Source: Pseudomonadota bacterium (GTDB taxonomy: Bacteria; Pseudomonadota; Gammaproteobacteria; Pseudomonadales; UBA5518). From it: 6,179 nt of DNA. Positions within the stretch are counted from its first letter, which is position 1; each line of letters begins with the position of its first letter. Of the stretch, positions 5,383 to 6,179 are shown in pieces. Made by a program: the position numbers and the translations under genes. Under the pieces are notes generated by a model. That model did no database searches. It had not been told where the DNA came from and worked only from the letters and a program-made list of their open reading frames with translations. The stretch lies in the NCBI GenBank assembly GCA_963204845.1, contig CAUJIL010000231.1, forward strand, positions 1 through 6,179, in the 5' to 3' direction.

Positions 5383-6179
5383 GCGCGCCCGAACCGCAGC
5401 GGCTCGGTGTATCCGGGCGTATCGCACGCACGTTCCAGGCCAGCGAGATCACGCCGCTGCTCGCGTTGTTCGGTTTCCTGCTCGGCCTGTTCGCGGTGCT
5501 GGTCACGCCGCGCGAGGAAGAGCCGCAGATCGACGTGACGTTCGCGAACGTGTTCATTCCGTACCCGGGAGCATCCGCGACGGAGGTGGAATCGCTGGTG
5601 ACCACGCCGGCCGAGCGCATCGTCTCCGAGATCGACGGCGTCGAGTACGTGTACTCGGCCTCCTCGCCGGGAATGGCCGTGCTGACCGTGCGCTTCTACG
5701 TAGGGGAGCCACGCACCGAGGCCATCGTGCGCCTCTACAACGCGTTTTTCAGCAACCAGGACTGGCTGCCGGCCAACAGCGGCGTCGGCATGCCGCTGAT
5801 CAAGCCGATGGGCATCGACGACGTGCCGATCTTCGCGGCCACGCTGTGGAGCGCCGATCCGCGCATTGGCAGCGAGGATCTGCTGCGCGTGGCGCGCGCG
5901 ATCGAGCCCGAGTTGCAACGCGTGCCCGGCACGCGCGATATCGAGACGATCGGTGGCCTCGAGCGCGCCGTGCGCGTGGAGTTCGACCCCGAGCGCCTCG
6001 CCGCCTACGGGCTGGCGCTCGATGATCTGCGCCGCGCGCTGTCGGTGGCCAACGCCGCCGCGGATGCCGGCGGCATCGTCGACGACGGACGCGAGATGCT
6101 GGTGCAGGCAGGCACTTTTCTGATGACGCCGGAGGAAATCGCCGACGTGGTCGTTGGCGTCGACGACGGCGTGCCGGTG
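5379..6179 (+). CDS. RND efflux permease (AcrB-type), N-terminal 267 residues; rest beyond the right edge
   Basis: This is the inner-membrane, proton-driven pump subunit of the same efflux system. The GTG at 5379 opens a frame that stays open to the last base. The family is about 1,000-1,050 residues, so roughly the first quarter is visible. A short basic cytoplasmic start is followed by the first transmembrane helix (about 24-43, ITPLLALFGFLLGLFAVLVT). The typical PREEEPQI (44-51) comes next, then the start of the periplasmic porter domain with YPGAS and ATEVESLVTTPAE, the conserved segment after the first strand. VPGTRDIETIGG and the segment near ERLAAYGLALDDLRRAL match the repeated porter subdomain pattern. 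The drug/metal subfamily cannot be set, because the transmembrane proton-relay residues are not in the window. The PREEEPQI form is shared by several uncharacterised proteobacterial pumps. Confidence 0.93.
   Translation, partial: MSAPEPQRLGVSGRIARTFQASEITPLLALFGFLLGLFAVLVTPREEEPQIDVTFANVFIPYPGASATEVESLVTTPAERIVSEIDGVEYVYSASSPGMAVLTVRFYVGEPRTEAIVRLYNAFFSNQDWLPANSGVGMPLIKPMGIDDVPIFAATLWSADPRIGSEDLLRVARAIEPELQRVPGTRDIETIGGLERAVRVEFDPERLAAYGLALDDLRRALSVANAAADAGGIVDDGREMLVQAGTFLMTPEEIADVVVGVDDGVPV

Noticed and set aside
4180..5427. A 415-codon open frame on the minus strand across the RND adaptor gene
   Set aside because: It is antisense to a well-supported adaptor gene, is extremely His- and Arg-rich, and has no motif. 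Its start end runs into the permease gene.

Overview
The window is a GC-rich stretch of bacterial chromosome, densely packed with ordinary protein genes. It most likely comes from a gammaproteobacterium. Three things suggest this: a DjlA-type membrane co-chaperone, a YaiI protein very close to the enterobacterial form as I remember it, and short GTAG-headed palindromes like the REP/SMAG repeats of Stenotrophomonas and pseudomonads. I cannot name the genus.

Layout. On the minus strand, positions 1-1729 hold a two-gene unit transcribed leftwards: djlA (938-1729), then a PAP2-family membrane phosphatase (from 910, running off the left edge). A 157-base divergent gap (1730-1886) separates them from plus-strand genes that fill the rest. 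These are a classical short-chain dehydrogenase/reductase (1887-2657), an extended-type NAD(P)-dependent epimerase/dehydratase-like protein (2794-3708), a YaiI/YqxD (DUF188) protein with a GTG start (3728-4171), a lipoprotein-type RND efflux adaptor (4300-5382), and the first 267 codons of an RND efflux permease (from 5379, running off the right edge). The adaptor and permease overlap by four bases and clearly form one efflux operon. The outer-membrane partner is not in view.

The structure not explained by genes lies in two intergenic gaps. Positions 2673-2760 hold three near-perfect hairpins, two of them exact copies flanking a minus-strand GTAG-headed hairpin. Positions 4165-4226 hold two tandem plus-strand GTAG-headed hairpins, and the GTAG of the first supplies the stop codon of the YaiI gene. 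The minus-strand element and the first plus-strand one share the ten-base head CGCGTAGGTC; the second plus-strand one keeps GTAGGTC. I read these as one REP-like family, probably moved by a RAYT transposase encoded elsewhere.

I see no RNA gene, CRISPR array, insertion sequence, toxin-antitoxin or defence system, and no sign of a new multi-gene system. The long open frames antisense to the real genes are products of GC-rich codon use.
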